From Streptomyces sp. AcH 505 (GTDB lineage Bacteria; Actinomycetota; Actinomycetes; Streptomycetales; Streptomycetaceae): 33,336 nt of DNA. Below the pieces are notes generated by a model. It worked only from the letters and a program-made list of their open reading frames with translations, was not told the origin of the DNA and searched no databases. The position numbers were made by a program, and so were the translations under genes. Of the stretch, positions 7,330 to 15,903 are shown piece by piece (position 1 is the first letter of the stretch; each line of letters opens with the position of its first letter). The stretch is taken from contig NZ_JTIY01000002.1 of NCBI RefSeq assembly GCF_000818175.1, forward strand, positions 1,213,579 to 1,246,914, in the 5' to 3' direction.

Positions 7330-7551
7330 ATGCCCGACTTTTCTCTTTCCGCAGCCCTGCCGACCTTGGTCGTCGCAGTCGTCGTCTTCTCCGCTCTGGC
7401 CGTCGCGGGCGTCACGCCCTGGACCGTCGAGCTGGCCGTGGTTCCGGCCGTCGCCCTGCAGACGCTGGTGACGTTCATCCGCCTCGGCCGCCCTGGCGGT
7501 TCGTCTCCCTCCGAGCGATCGGCGAGCGGTCTGTGTCTGTTGCTGCGGTGA
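7330..7551 (+). CDS. Possible small membrane protein
   Basis: This 73-residue frame has an almost continuous hydrophobic core (TLVVAVVVFSALAVAGV, then VELAVVPAVALQTLVTFI), consistent with two membrane segments, and a G/C-rich third codon position. It lies 59 bases after the polytopic membrane protein gene on the same strand and just before a terminator, which suggests it is the last gene of that operon. The ribosome site is weak (CAGCCGGGAC before the ATG). I recognise no family, and it could be a chance open frame. Confidence 0.4.
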   Translation: MPDFSLSAALPTLVVAVVVFSALAVAGVTPWTVELAVVPAVALQTLVTFIRLGRPGGSSPSERSASGLCLLLR

Positions 7552-7572
7552 ACTCGGCACCGGGCGGGCCGT

Positions 7573-7614
7573 GCCGTGGCCCTGCTCCCGCCATACTGCG
7601 AGTAGGGCCACGGC
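7573..7614. terminator. Perfect 11-bp inverted repeat between convergent genes
   Basis: GCCGTGGCCCT (7573-7583) and AGGGCCACGGC (7604-7614) are perfect complements around a 20-base loop. It lies between the plus-strand operon ending at 7551 and the minus-strand gene ending at 7754, so it may act as a terminator in both directions. Confidence 0.6.
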
Positions 7615-7753
7615 CCCCGGAAGCCGTTCGCCTGGAGGCCGTTACGACGAACAGCAGGCGCCGAGTCGCCTCGTAGCCACGCGGCGCGGGCATCATGCCC
7701 CCCGTTCACGATGCCGGCGCCCGCTTGGTGGGGTCCTCTGGCCGGCGTGAGGG

Positions 7754-8056
7754 TCAGCCCACGTAGAGCTGCCACTTCCCGGAGCCGTCGAAGTAGTCGC
7801 AGCTATATGTCGAGTATCCGCCGTAGATCACCAACGATCCGCCGACGGCGCCGCACTCCCACTGGCTGTCGTAGTCGCCGGCCCACTGCCAGTTGACAGC
7901 CGTGGAGGCGGGTGCCGCTACCACCGCAGAGGTCAGGTAGGGCTCCGGGTTCCCGGACGGGCGGGCCTGCGCCGAACTGATCCCGGCGCCGGCCATCACG
8001 AGTGCACCTGTGGCGACAATGCCGATCATGGATCGACGGACAAGGTTGCGTCTCAT
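7754..8056 (-). CDS. Small secreted protein of unknown function
   Basis: The 100-residue product starts at ATG 8056 with a weak GGA-containing ribosome site. It begins MRRNLVRR, followed by a hydrophobic stretch IGIVATGALVMAGAG and a probable cleavage after SSAQA, so a Sec signal peptide is likely. The mature part of about 65 residues is rich in Gly, Ser, Tyr and Trp. It has two cysteines (WECGAVGG and YSCDYF) that could form a disulfide, and it ends KWQLYVG. I recognise no domain. The neighbour at 8181-8537, on the same strand, is also a small secreted protein with paired cysteines or aromatic motifs. Both may act on the cell surface or in the medium. Confidence 0.75.
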   Translation of the reverse strand: MRRNLVRRSMIGIVATGALVMAGAGISSAQARPSGNPEPYLTSAVVAAPASTAVNWQWAGDYDSQWECGAVGGSLVIYGGYSTYSCDYFDGSGKWQLYVG

Positions 8057-8180
8057 GTTTTCCAGCTTTCTTCTGTTTCGGTCCGTGCGTGAGTTCAGGC
8101 CGGCCCAGCAGGGCACGGTCGGACAGTGCACCCCTTTTGGTCGGAATTTACCGCTGGGCAAGGGGGCGCTATGCGTCACT

Positions 8181-8537
8181 TCAGCAGTGGTCCAAGTACA
8201 GGATTCCGTAGTCCCCGACCAAACTGGATGACGACCAACCACTCACCCCGGTCGTGTTGTCCCTGAGCTGGACCCACAAGTCACCAGAGGATCCAGTCCA
8301 GCAATAGCTCGTCACGGAATGGCCCCGATACCCGTACCCGACAATTCCGTACCCGGTGCCGGGTCCCGTCCGGATGCGCACGCCGTCGCCGGAGAATGTG
8401 GTCTGCTCCGCCGGGGCCGGGTTCGCTGCCTGTCCGGTTCTTTCGCTCGCGACGGCCGTCCCTCCTGCGAGCGGAATGAGCAGCATGCTCACGCCGACGC
8501 CGATGGCGGCGGCCCCGTGCCGAATCTTCCTCAGCAT
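8181..8537 (-). CDS. Secreted bacterial SH3-like domain protein
   Basis: The 118-residue product starts at ATG 8537 behind AAGGAG. It has a classical signal peptide: MLRKIRHG, a hydrophobic core AAAIGVGVSMLLIPLAGG, and cleavage near TAVASE. The mature protein contains GDGVRIRTGPGTGYGIVGYG, the signature of SH3b (SH3_3) domains, followed by DLWVQLRDNTTGVSGWSSSSLV, the usual last strands. SH3b domains of this type often bind peptidoglycan or cell-wall sugars. The protein has no catalytic domain. Two cysteines (SYCW and the terminal DHC) may pair. It is followed 124 bases later by another small secreted protein on the same strand. Confidence 0.8.
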   Translation of the reverse strand: MLRKIRHGAAAIGVGVSMLLIPLAGGTAVASERTGQAANPAPAEQTTFSGDGVRIRTGPGTGYGIVGYGYRGHSVTSYCWTGSSGDLWVQLRDNTTGVSGWSSSSLVGDYGILYLDHC

Positions 8538-8814
8538 TCTTCGCTCCTTGTTCGGCTGATTGACCGATGGACGGATACGAGACGTTCCGGAAACCGCACC
8601 CCGCGTTTTCCGGAAGCTCATGGAGGGATCGTTTTCCACGCTCGTATACGCCCTCGACACGAATAATGCCATCGCCCTCCCCGTTGCGCGCCGGGCCAAC
8701 GATTCCTTGTCGCACGCGATCGATAACCAGAAATGTATGACCCGGCAAGTACTGGTGGATGAGTACTTTTCGCGGGGGGTACGGCAAAGCGTGGTGCGAC
8801 GCCAGACGGTTGGT

Positions 8815-9836
8815 TCAGCCAGTGCGGCGACAGTGCTTGAACTTCGTCATCGCTTTCGCGAAAGCGCCGATGACGGCGTTGTGCGCGGTACTCAGCCATA
8901 CGGGCACGATGACCATGGGAGGCATGTCACGGATGGGCACCACGGTGAGACCGGGGAACGGCGACCGTTCGAGTAGCGACGTCACGGTGCAGTGCAGGCC
9001 CTGGCCTCGGGCGACGAGGGTGAGGACGTCGTCGACCAGGACGTTGTCCCGGGCCGTCAGTTTCGTCATGTCGTCCACGGTGTGCCTGATCGGGCGTCCC
9101 GATGGAGTGAAGCGGGGTGTCCACAGATCACGGAACGTGGGTTCCATGTCGGTGGGTGGCTTGAGTAATTCCTGGTCGGCCAGGTCCTCCAGACTGACTG
9201 TTGTGTGACGGGCCAGGGGGTGACGTGAGGGGACGAGCAGGCCCCGCGGCACTTCGGCGACGACCGGTCCCACGGTCAGCTCCGGTCCCTGCCTGGCCTG
9301 GGCCTGGCCGTCGCCGCCCGGCGACCAGACCAGCACCACGTCGGCCTGTAGATCGCGGAGCGCGTCCTCGGGCGTCATGCCCTGGTGCAGTGAGACGGCG
9401 TTGAGGGTGACGATGCACTCGGCGCGCTCGCTTTCGAAGGCGGCCCCACCCGGGTGGCGAAGTCGCCGCCTATGGAAGGGGTGTAGGCGAGGCGTAGCTC
9501 CTCCCCTCGATCACGGGCACAGGACTCGGCGCGACGCCGCAGCCGGGCCATGGCGGTGACGACCTCCCACGCTTCGGGGACCAGATCCCGGCCGGCTGGT
9601 GAGAGGACCACTTTGCGGCTGGCACGATCGACCAGGCTGAGCCCGAGTCGCTGCTCCAGCGCCCTGATCTGCTGGCTGAACGCGGGCTGTGTCATGGCCG
9701 TTCGGGCTGCGGCGCGCGCGAAGTGCAGTTCGTCGGCCAACACGAGGAAGAGCCGCAGTTGATGGAGGCTGGGCTCGCGACGAGCGCCGGGACCGGTGAT
9801 GGGGGAGGGGCCATCCCGTTCCGCGGGTCGCGTCAT
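8815..9836 (-). pseudogene. LysR-family regulator interrupted by a frameshift
   Basis: The ATG at 9836 opens a LysR N-terminus with a winged HTH: PSLHQLRLFLVLADELHFAR, then TQPAFSQQIRALEQRLG. The frame stays correct up to DFATR and then runs into unrelated residues. The co-inducer domain continues in another frame from AFESERAECIVTLNAVSLHQG to the stop at 8815. The change of frame lies at the run of four C at 9444-9447 (G on the coding strand). One missing base in this run restores a 340-residue protein of normal LysR length. It could be a genuine mutation or a homopolymer error. It resembles the adjacent LysR gene at 9969-10967, so the two probably arose by tandem duplication. Confidence 0.8.
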
Positions 9837-9968
9837 AGGTCCGAGACTATCGATTCGACAGCGAAGGGCGGCGGCTGTTGCGCGGGCGGGTCGTGCGACG
9901 CCGAGAGGTCCGAGGCAACAGCGACGATCCTGAGAGCCCCCTGCCGCGGGCGCGAGCGAGCACCGGCG

Positions 9969-10967
9969 TCAGAGCTCGACAGCCGCCTTAGCGGTCGAAC
10001 CGTCCTCGCCCCGGAGCACCGTGGCAGCCGCCCGTCGGACGGCCGCGACGGTCGGGCGAGCGCGCGAGGCGGGGGTCCATGCGAGGGCCGAGCTGCACGG
10101 TGACAGGTCCGCCACATCGACGTAACTGATGCCGGGCCGTGGGAAGAAGGTGCGTGCGGCGGCCGGAAGAAAGGCCATGGCACCTCCGTCCGCGACGGCG
10201 TTCAGGAGCGCTTCCATGTCCGCGACAACCGGGCCGTACGTGACCCGGGAGCCGTCCGGCCGGGGGTTTACCGCCCACCAGTCCCACCAGACGCGTGAAA
10301 CCTGCGGCGGGACGTTCACCACTGTTCTGCCTGACAGCTCGGCGATGCTGATCGTCGTCCGGCCCGCGAGCGAGTCGGTCGTGGGCAGGCAGGCGATGCG
10401 TGGCTCACTGGCGAGGTGCACGATCTGAATACCCGGCGGGACCGGCGGCCGGAGGAAGACCACGTCCACCTGACCGTCCAGCAACTGGTTGACGTGATCG
10501 ACGAAGTTCAGGTTGCGGATCTCCACGGTGATCCGCGGGTGCCGTGCCCGCAGTTCGGCCAGGATCGCCCTCGTACGCGGCATCGACGCCTCCGCCCCGA
10601 TCGCCCCGACCACCAGCCGCCCGGCAGGCTCTCGTTCGCGGGTGTCGGCGACGAGCCGTAACTGGTCCATGGCCCGCACCGCGGCTTTAGCCTCGGGTAA
10701 CAGTGCTCGGCAACTGGCCGTCATCTCCACCCGGCGACTGGTGCGATGGAACAGGGTCAGTCCCAAGTGCGCCTCCAGCGAGCGAAGTTGTCGGCTCAGC
10801 GCAGGCTGCGACATGAAGAGTCGGGCCGCGGCACGGCCGAAGTGCAGTTCGTCGGAGAGCACCAGCAACAGACGTAGCTGGTGGATGGTCGGTTCATTGT
10901 GAACCGGTGCGGGATCGCCGGGTGCCCGGCCGTTCGGTCGCTCGTCTGGGGGCCATACGTCGCTCAT
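9969..10967 (-). CDS. LysR-family transcriptional regulator
   Basis: This 332-residue protein starts at ATG 10967. The longer in-frame start at 11030 adds 21 residues without family support. No good ribosome site is seen, but TACACT lies 9 bases before the ATG, so a leaderless transcript is possible. The N-terminal winged HTH reads TIHQLRLLLVLSDELHFGRA, then MSQPALSRQLRSLEAHLGLT. A substrate-binding domain of periplasmic-protein fold follows, from about residue 90 (GRLVVGAIGAEASMP to the C-terminus). Its closest relative in the window is the frameshifted LysR gene directly downstream. There is no divergent partner gene, so the target is unknown. Confidence 0.88.
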   Translation of the reverse strand: MSDVWPPDERPNGRAPGDPAPVHNEPTIHQLRLLLVLSDELHFGRAAARLFMSQPALSRQLRSLEAHLGLTLFHRTSRRVEMTASCRALLPEAKAAVRAMDQLRLVADTREREPAGRLVVGAIGAEASMPRTRAILAELRARHPRITVEIRNLNFVDHVNQLLDGQVDVVFLRPPVPPGIQIVHLASEPRIACLPTTDSLAGRTTISIAELSGRTVVNVPPQVSRVWWDWWAVNPRPDGSRVTYGPVVADMEALLNAVADGGAMAFLPAAARTFFPRPGISYVDVADLSPCSSALAWTPASRARPTVAAVRRAAATVLRGEDGSTAKAAVEL

Positions 10968-11139
10968 GCCCCGGAGTGTAGGGATCGGATCGGGGGCGGC
11001 CCTTTCACCTCCGTGGCCCCAGGCCGGCACTCAGGCTTAGGCCCTGGCTGGAGGCGTGGCGGAATACGTTGCTGGCCGGACGCCTTGCAAAAGGACCGCA
11101 GGTCGTCGTCGCTCGACCGTGCGGCCCGGTGGGCCGCTG

Positions 11140-11862
11140 CTAGCCCTCCAGGCCGAGGCCGTGCGGCGCCGGGCCGAAGAGCATCTCGCCCATCAACCCG
11201 GTGGTGTTGATGGTGACTTTGCCGCTGACGTCCGGGTAGGCGACGCGCTGGGCCCGGCGGTCGTGGGCGACGTAGTACACGTCGGGGCTGACACTCTGAT
11301 TGCCCTCTTCGGCCCGGAACCAGTGCCCGGCCGCCAGTGCCATCGTCTCGACTGCCGTCAGTACCCCCATGCCGCTGACCACATGCAGGATCAGTCTGTG
11401 CCACGACGGTACGGCGACCATCACGCCGTACCGGGACGGGGAGCCGTGCACCTGGCTGACCAGCCAGTCCAGCACGGCTACCCGGGAGGCGACGAAGGGG
11501 TCGTCGCCCGAGAGGGTCACCAACTCGGTGTCCTCGCGGGCCGCGTCGCAGGCCTCGCGCACCACCCGCAACCCGTGGAGGTTCTCCACGTTGCGCATCG
11601 CCCGTCCCCACACCGCCTCGGCGCCGCCCAGTTCGCTCATCGACGACACAGGCACGAAGTCGAGCCGGCCTCCGGCCAACAGGGCAGTCCCCATGACCAG
11701 CCCGGGCAGGGCCAGGGGAGCGCCTTCGGCGACGCCAGGCGGAAGCCGGTCTGGTGGCATGACGAACGGCCTTAGCGACGAGGCCAGTTCACCGGGAGCG
11801 AAGGCCAACTCCCGCTGCTCGCCCGGCTCAGGATCCTTGCCCTTATTGCCGAATAATCCCAT
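11140..11862 (-). CDS. Conserved-looking protein of unknown function
   Basis: The 240-residue product starts at ATG 11862 (MGLFGNKGKDPEPGE). The ribosome site is weak. A TACGCT box lies 9 bases upstream, so a leaderless start is possible. The sequence is soluble with no signal peptide or clear membrane helix. It has well-formed segments such as GGAEAVWGRAMRNVENLHGL, SGDDPFVASRVAVLDWLV and YGVMVAVPSWHRLILHVV, with codon use typical of a real gene. I do not recognise the family. It stands alone between a LysR gene and a transposase remnant. Confidence 0.7.
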   Translation of the reverse strand: MGLFGNKGKDPEPGEQRELAFAPGELASSLRPFVMPPDRLPPGVAEGAPLALPGLVMGTALLAGGRLDFVPVSSMSELGGAEAVWGRAMRNVENLHGLRVVREACDAAREDTELVTLSGDDPFVASRVAVLDWLVSQVHGSPSRYGVMVAVPSWHRLILHVVSGMGVLTAVETMALAAGHWFRAEEGNQSVSPDVYYVAHDRRAQRVAYPDVSGKVTINTTGLMGEMLFGPAPHGLGLEG

Positions 11863-11984
11863 GAATCGAAGCGTAGCCAATGGGAGCGGGAACAGCGCCA
11901 ATATCGCAAGGTCCGGTCGTCCGAAGCAGGCCACGTCTGAAAGCTTCGACGGCGTTCGGCGTCGGCTGCTTCCCTTGCCCGGAA

Positions 11985-12606
11985 TCAGTCATGCGGGTCC
12001 GAGGTCAGGACAGTTCGAGCAGACGGGTTCCCGAACGGAGGATGGCCAGAACGACGGCGCCAGCGGCCCGACGGCGTAGTGCTCGGCCGCCTTCATGCTG
12101 TGCACTGATGCCGCCCCACCCGCTGCCGCAGGCCGGACGGTCCACCGCGTGGCCACCGCGGCGGCAGCGGCGACCAGACTTGTCAGCGAAGCCGGGTGCG
12201 TCACCGGCCTGTGCGGCGGTGAGGTGGAAGGCCAGGGGCTGGCGGCTGCCGTCGGCTGCGAGGTGGACCTTCGTGGTCAGCCCGCCGCGCGACCGGCCGA
12301 TGGTGGCCGTCACGCTTGCCAGCCGGCGCCCCCTTTTGCGGGCTCCGGCAGCGTGCTGCTGGGCTCGCACGATCGTGGAGTCCACTGAGACAGCCCAGGT
12401 CGGCTCCTCGTTGGCGTCCGCCTGGGCCAGCAGCGCGGTGAAACCTCGCCCCCAGGTGCCTCAGCGGACCGCATCCGCAGCCGGTTGCGGACGCCCGGCC
12501 AGTTGCCGGGCTTCTCCGGCAACTGCACCCACTGCGCGTCAGTCAACGGCACCCGGACAAACGAGTAGACGCCCCGGAGGGAGCGACTACGCGCAGCCGG
12601 TGCCAT
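11985..12606 (-). pseudogene. Degraded IS5-type transposase
   Basis: Three frames on the minus strand must be joined to follow the protein. One gives an N-terminal LTDAQWVQLPEK. A second gives FTALLAQADANEEPTW and then AVSVDSTIVRAQQHAAGARK. This continues into RSRGGLTTKVHLAADGSRQP and LAFHLTAAQAGDAPGF, the DDE-domain signature of Streptomyces IS5-family elements. Beyond that the sequence loses the family pattern. Several frameshifts and at least one internal deletion make it inactive. I cannot define the terminal inverted repeats. It separates two unrelated gene sets. Confidence 0.75.
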
Positions 12607-12916
12607 CGGCCTTGCCGGCAGTTGTCCACCAGGACATCAGTCGGGCAGCCATCGCTTCCGGCTCTGATGGCAGAGGGGTAAGCCCGAAGTGATCCTCCAG
12701 CTGGTGCCACAGGAACTCGCTGATCTCTGTCTGGCCGACACCACCCCGGAGCCGCCGGAGAAGAGGGGTAAGCATGCAGTCGTACCCGTCCTGCACCTCG
12801 TCAGCGACGCCGATCGGATCCCCATCGTTGAGGAGATGCCGCAGGCCGTTCTCGTGATGTCGGTTCCAGATCGCATCGCTCCAGGGTGCCACCCGGGAAC
12901 CACCGTCATCCCTCAC
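12587..12916 (-). CDS. Small acidic protein of unknown function
   Basis: This is a 109-residue frame starting at GTG 12916. The segment LLNDGDPIGVADEVQDGYDC, followed by MLTPLLRRLRGG, then EISEFLWHQLEDHFGL, resembles a family of short Streptomyces proteins with a W/NDPIGV...DEYD pattern that is often annotated as hypothetical or DUF1871-like. The resemblance is from memory. The N-terminus (MRDDGGSRVAPWSDAIW) is uncertain, because the frame is open further upstream without a better start. The last 20 bases overlap the transposase remnant, so the C-terminus may be altered by the insertion. Confidence 0.55.
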   Translation of the reverse strand: MRDDGGSRVAPWSDAIWNRHHENGLRHLLNDGDPIGVADEVQDGYDCMLTPLLRRLRGGVGQTEISEFLWHQLEDHFGLTPLPSEPEAMAARLMSWWTTAGKADGTGCA

Positions 12917-12974
12917 CCTGACCTTGATCCAAACGAAACCGCCTGGCTGAACGAGAACGCATTCCAGCTGACGA

Positions 12975-14567
12975 CTACCCGTTGCGGAGGTGCTCCGTGA
13001 GGCGGGTCAGGAGGCGGGCCGCTTCTTCCAGGTTCTGGGCCGTGGTGGAGAAGTCCGCGGCGAGCAGTTGCTCCTCCTCCGCGTCGTTCCCCTGCTCCGT
13101 CGCGAGGACGGGGGCCGGGACGCTCGTTCCGCGGTACCCCACCGGTTCCGTGCCGGCGTGCTGCCGGTAGCCGACGAAGTCGGAGACGCCGGGCTGCGCG
13201 GGTGTGCCGCCCCCGTCGAAGCCGAAGAACTGCACGCGGGACAGCTGGGTCTCATCTCCCCCGGAGTTGGCGGTGATGCGCAGCCGGTAGTGCCGGTAAC
13301 CCGCCGAGTTGAAGAACGAGAACTCCCTGGTGTCGAAGCGCCGGTTGAACTTCTCGTTCTCCCGCGCGTCCAGCCGTGCCCAGGTGCTGCCGTCGTGGGA
13401 GCCCTCCAGGTGCCAGTCCGACGGGTCGCGCTCCTGGCAGTCGTTGGCGGAGGTCAGGCTGTAGGCCGTGACCACGGCAGGGCTCTCGAAGGTGAACTCG
13501 AGGTCCGCGGAGTCCTCGTGAGCCAGCCACTTGTCGCTCGCCTTGCGCAGGAGGTTGGCCGCGACCTCGCCCCACTCCGTGAACTCCTCGCTGGCCTCCA
13601 CCTTGGACACCATCTTGGTGACGTCCTGGCGCTCGCCGGTCGCCGACGGGGCGGACGTTCTCGTGACGGCGGTCCGCAGGGTGAGCGAGGTCGCGTCGCC
13701 CCTGCGGTCGCTCCACGTCACCCGCTCCACCGACGCACCGCCGTCGTCGAGCAGGAGACACAGCCGGCCGACGGGCCGCCACACGCCATCGTGCTCCTCC
13801 TCGGTCGCGAAGTACCGTCCGGGGACGCCGGTGGCGGCGTCCCCGGCGGTCCGGCGCTCGGTGAGCGTGCCCCGCAGTTCGCCGATGGTGCCGTCACCGG
13901 CCCGGAAATGGCCGTGGAAGCCGGACAGGTCGCTGCGGAACGCGACGGCCGACTCCGCGCCGTCGGTCGTACGCCACGACAGGCGGGTCGCGGATTCCGC
14001 GGATCCGCCCTCGCCCCCGTCGAGGTGGAACACCAGGCTCGGCCCCGGCTGCCAGGTGGGCGCATCGAGGGTGCGCCGCTCGGTGGCGAAGGTGCGGATC
14101 GACCGTGCGCCCGCCCTCGCCGCGAGGACACGCTCCGCGTGACCGGCGTCCTCGGCAGGGCCCAGCGTGATCGTGCGCACCCGGAGCAGGTTGTCGCCCC
14201 CGTCGTCGGCCTCGGAACCGGCATTGCCTATGCGCAGGACGTTCACGCCCGGCTGGAGAACCTTGCCCGGCACGTTCAGCACAAACTCCCGCACGCCGCC
14301 CGGGTCGCCGTCGTCGGGCAGCACGAAGCCTGCCGTCATCGTCTCGCCGTTCAGTACGACGTCCACGGGGACGGCCGCGCCGAGCACCATGATCCGCAAC
14401 TCGGTCTCCGCGTTGTCCTCCGCGTCGTCCACCGAGAACTCGACCGTGAGGTGGCCCCCGGCCGCCACCGCGACGTAGGACGAAGCGATCACACACCGCT
14501 GGTGGCGGACCACGGCGTTCAACAACTCGGCGGGGCGGACGGCGAAATCGACGCGTACAGGATCCAT
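12975..14567 (-). CDS. F5/8 type C (discoidin-like) domain protein, no signal peptide
   Basis: The 530-residue protein starts at ATG 14567 behind AGGAGAAG. The N-terminal 130 residues look beta-rich. The middle (about 150-310) has short beta-like segments such as RLSWRTTDGAESAVAFRSDLSG and YFATEEEHDGVWRPVGRL, which reads like a measure of a substance or lipid-like fold. Residues about 330-460 form a discoidin/F5-8 type C module: ASDKWLAHEDSADLEFTFES, then AVVTAYSLTSANDC, DPSDWHLEGSHDGSTWARLD and YRHYRLRITANSGGDETQLS. Such modules bind carbohydrate or lipid and are usually secreted. Here no signal peptide is visible, so the protein may act inside the cell or leave by a non-Sec route. It is a single gene with its own promoter candidate. 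Confidence 0.72.
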   Translation of the reverse strand: MDPVRVDFAVRPAELLNAVVRHQRCVIASSYVAVAAGGHLTVEFSVDDAEDNAETELRIMVLGAAVPVDVVLNGETMTAGFVLPDDGDPGGVREFVLNVPGKVLQPGVNVLRIGNAGSEADDGGDNLLRVRTITLGPAEDAGHAERVLAARAGARSIRTFATERRTLDAPTWQPGPSLVFHLDGGEGGSAESATRLSWRTTDGAESAVAFRSDLSGFHGHFRAGDGTIGELRGTLTERRTAGDAATGVPGRYFATEEEHDGVWRPVGRLCLLLDDGGASVERVTWSDRRGDATSLTLRTAVTRTSAPSATGERQDVTKMVSKVEASEEFTEWGEVAANLLRKASDKWLAHEDSADLEFTFESPAVVTAYSLTSANDCQERDPSDWHLEGSHDGSTWARLDARENEKFNRRFDTREFSFFNSAGYRHYRLRITANSGGDETQLSRVQFFGFDGGGTPAQPGVSDFVGYRQHAGTEPVGYRGTSVPAPVLATEQGNDAEEEQLLAADFSTTAQNLEEAARLLTRLTEHLRNG

Positions 14568-14625
14568 CTGCGCTTCTCCTCATGGGTGTTGGACAGGTTG
14601 TCCGTGCCCGACGGGCCGGGCAGCT

Positions 14626-14655
14626 GTTCTAGACGCTAGCGGTCCCCACTGACAA
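14626..14655 (-). promoter_or_regulatory. Candidate promoter for the F5/8-type-C gene
   Basis: On the minus strand TTGTCA (14650-14655), an 18-base spacer and TAGAAC (14626-14631) lie about 60 bases before the ATG at 14567. Both hexamers are close to the housekeeping consensus. Confidence 0.4.
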
Positions 14656-14916
14656 CGAAGCTTGACTCCTGTCACAGACGCACCACGAACACCCTTGTTA
14701 TGTACGGCAGTTCATGACATGCCGGGCTCGCGCCCCCAGGCGGCCGTTGCGGTCGCCCGGCAGCCGTCGGCGGAGAACCAGACCAGGCGGGTGTCGGCGT
14801 CAACGTGCCCATCCACTGGCGCCAAATTTCTAACACGTGGTAAGTATTTGTGGACGCCTACCGAACGCCATGCGGCCTCGCGGGGACGCCACCGACCTTT
14901 GACGAAGGGAACGTGT

Positions 14917-15903
14917 GTGCAGAGCATCACCAAGAACAGGCAGTCTCCCGAGGTGCTGCGCACCATGATCGAGCGCGCCTACGGAGCGGGGCAGGTCCCG
15001 ACAGGGGACGGCTGGGTGAGCGAGCTGGGGCACGGCTGGTTCAACGTCGCCTACCGCATCCGCCTGCGCGACGGCGCCGAGATCGTCCTGAAGATCGCTC
15101 CGCCGCCCGCAGTGGAGGTGATGACCTACGAGCAAGGCGCCATGGCGATCGAACTGACCACGCTGGACCTCCTGAGCACACGGACCGCCGTGCCCGTCCC
15201 CGCCGTCGACTTCGCCGACCGGAGCCGCGAACTGTGCGACGCCGACTACTTCTTCATGCCGTACGTCGACGCCGACAACCTCGGCATCATCGCCGAGACG
15301 CTCCCCACGGCCGAGCGAGATGCCTTGATGGAGCAACTCGGCGTGCTCAACCGGGAGATCAACTCCGTCCGCGGTCAGCACTTCGGCCCGCTGGCCGGCC
15401 CCGGCCATGCCACCTGGCGCAAGGCGTTCACCACGATGATCGAGAACGTACTCGTCGACGGCGAGCGTCGTGGCGTCGACATCGGCTGGGAGTACGACAC
15501 CGCGCGCGCCGTCGTGGCCGCACACGCCGACAGCCTCGACGAGGTCACCGAACCCCGCTTGGTGGAGTGGGACCTGTGGGACAGCAACGTCATGGTCCGC
15601 GACGGCAAGATCGTCTGCGTCATCGACCACGAACGCGCCTTCTACGGTGACCCCTTGATCGAGGCCGGCTTCACCGGTACCCAGATGGCCGCCTTCGGCG
15701 ACGCGGCACCCTTCATGCACGGCTACGGTCACGACGAGCTGACCAACACCGAGCAGACACGCCGCCGCCTCTACTGCCTCTACCTGCTACTGATCATGGT
15801 CATCGAGACCGTGTACCGCGGGCACAGCGACCCCCAGCAGTACGACTGGGCGCGACCCCGCCTCGACGAAGCCATGGCTCTGCTCGGCCGCACCCGCCAG
15901 TGA
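14917..15903 (+). CDS. Aminoglycoside-phosphotransferase-family (APH/choline-kinase fold) enzyme
   Basis: This 328-residue protein uses GTG 14917, preceded by GAAGGGA; longer starts lack support. The kinase-like fold shows a nucleotide-binding start (ELGHGWFNVAYRIRLRDGAE), the ATP lysine in IVLKIA (K59), a catalytic loop EWDLWDSNVMV (D219, N224, in place of the usual HGD...N) and a metal-binding IDHERAFYGDP (D237). That combination is typical of APH-family proteins, whose substrates range from antibiotics to sugars and choline. Its stop overlaps the GTG of a MATE exporter (GTGA at 15900), so the two are translationally coupled. A modification-plus-export resistance pair is plausible but not proven. 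Confidence 0.8.
   Translation: MQSITKNRQSPEVLRTMIERAYGAGQVPTGDGWVSELGHGWFNVAYRIRLRDGAEIVLKIAPPPAVEVMTYEQGAMAIELTTLDLLSTRTAVPVPAVDFADRSRELCDADYFFMPYVDADNLGIIAETLPTAERDALMEQLGVLNREINSVRGQHFGPLAGPGHATWRKAFTTMIENVLVDGERRGVDIGWEYDTARAVVAAHADSLDEVTEPRLVEWDLWDSNVMVRDGKIVCVIDHERAFYGDPLIEAGFTGTQMAAFGDAAPFMHGYGHDELTNTEQTRRRLYCLYLLLIMVIETVYRGHSDPQQYDWARPRLDEAMALLGRTRQ

Noticed and set aside
12990..14639. A 549-codon open frame on the plus strand
   Set aside because: It is antisense to the F5/8-type-C protein, has no domain or ribosome site, and is rich in Arg, Gly and Ala as GC shadows are.
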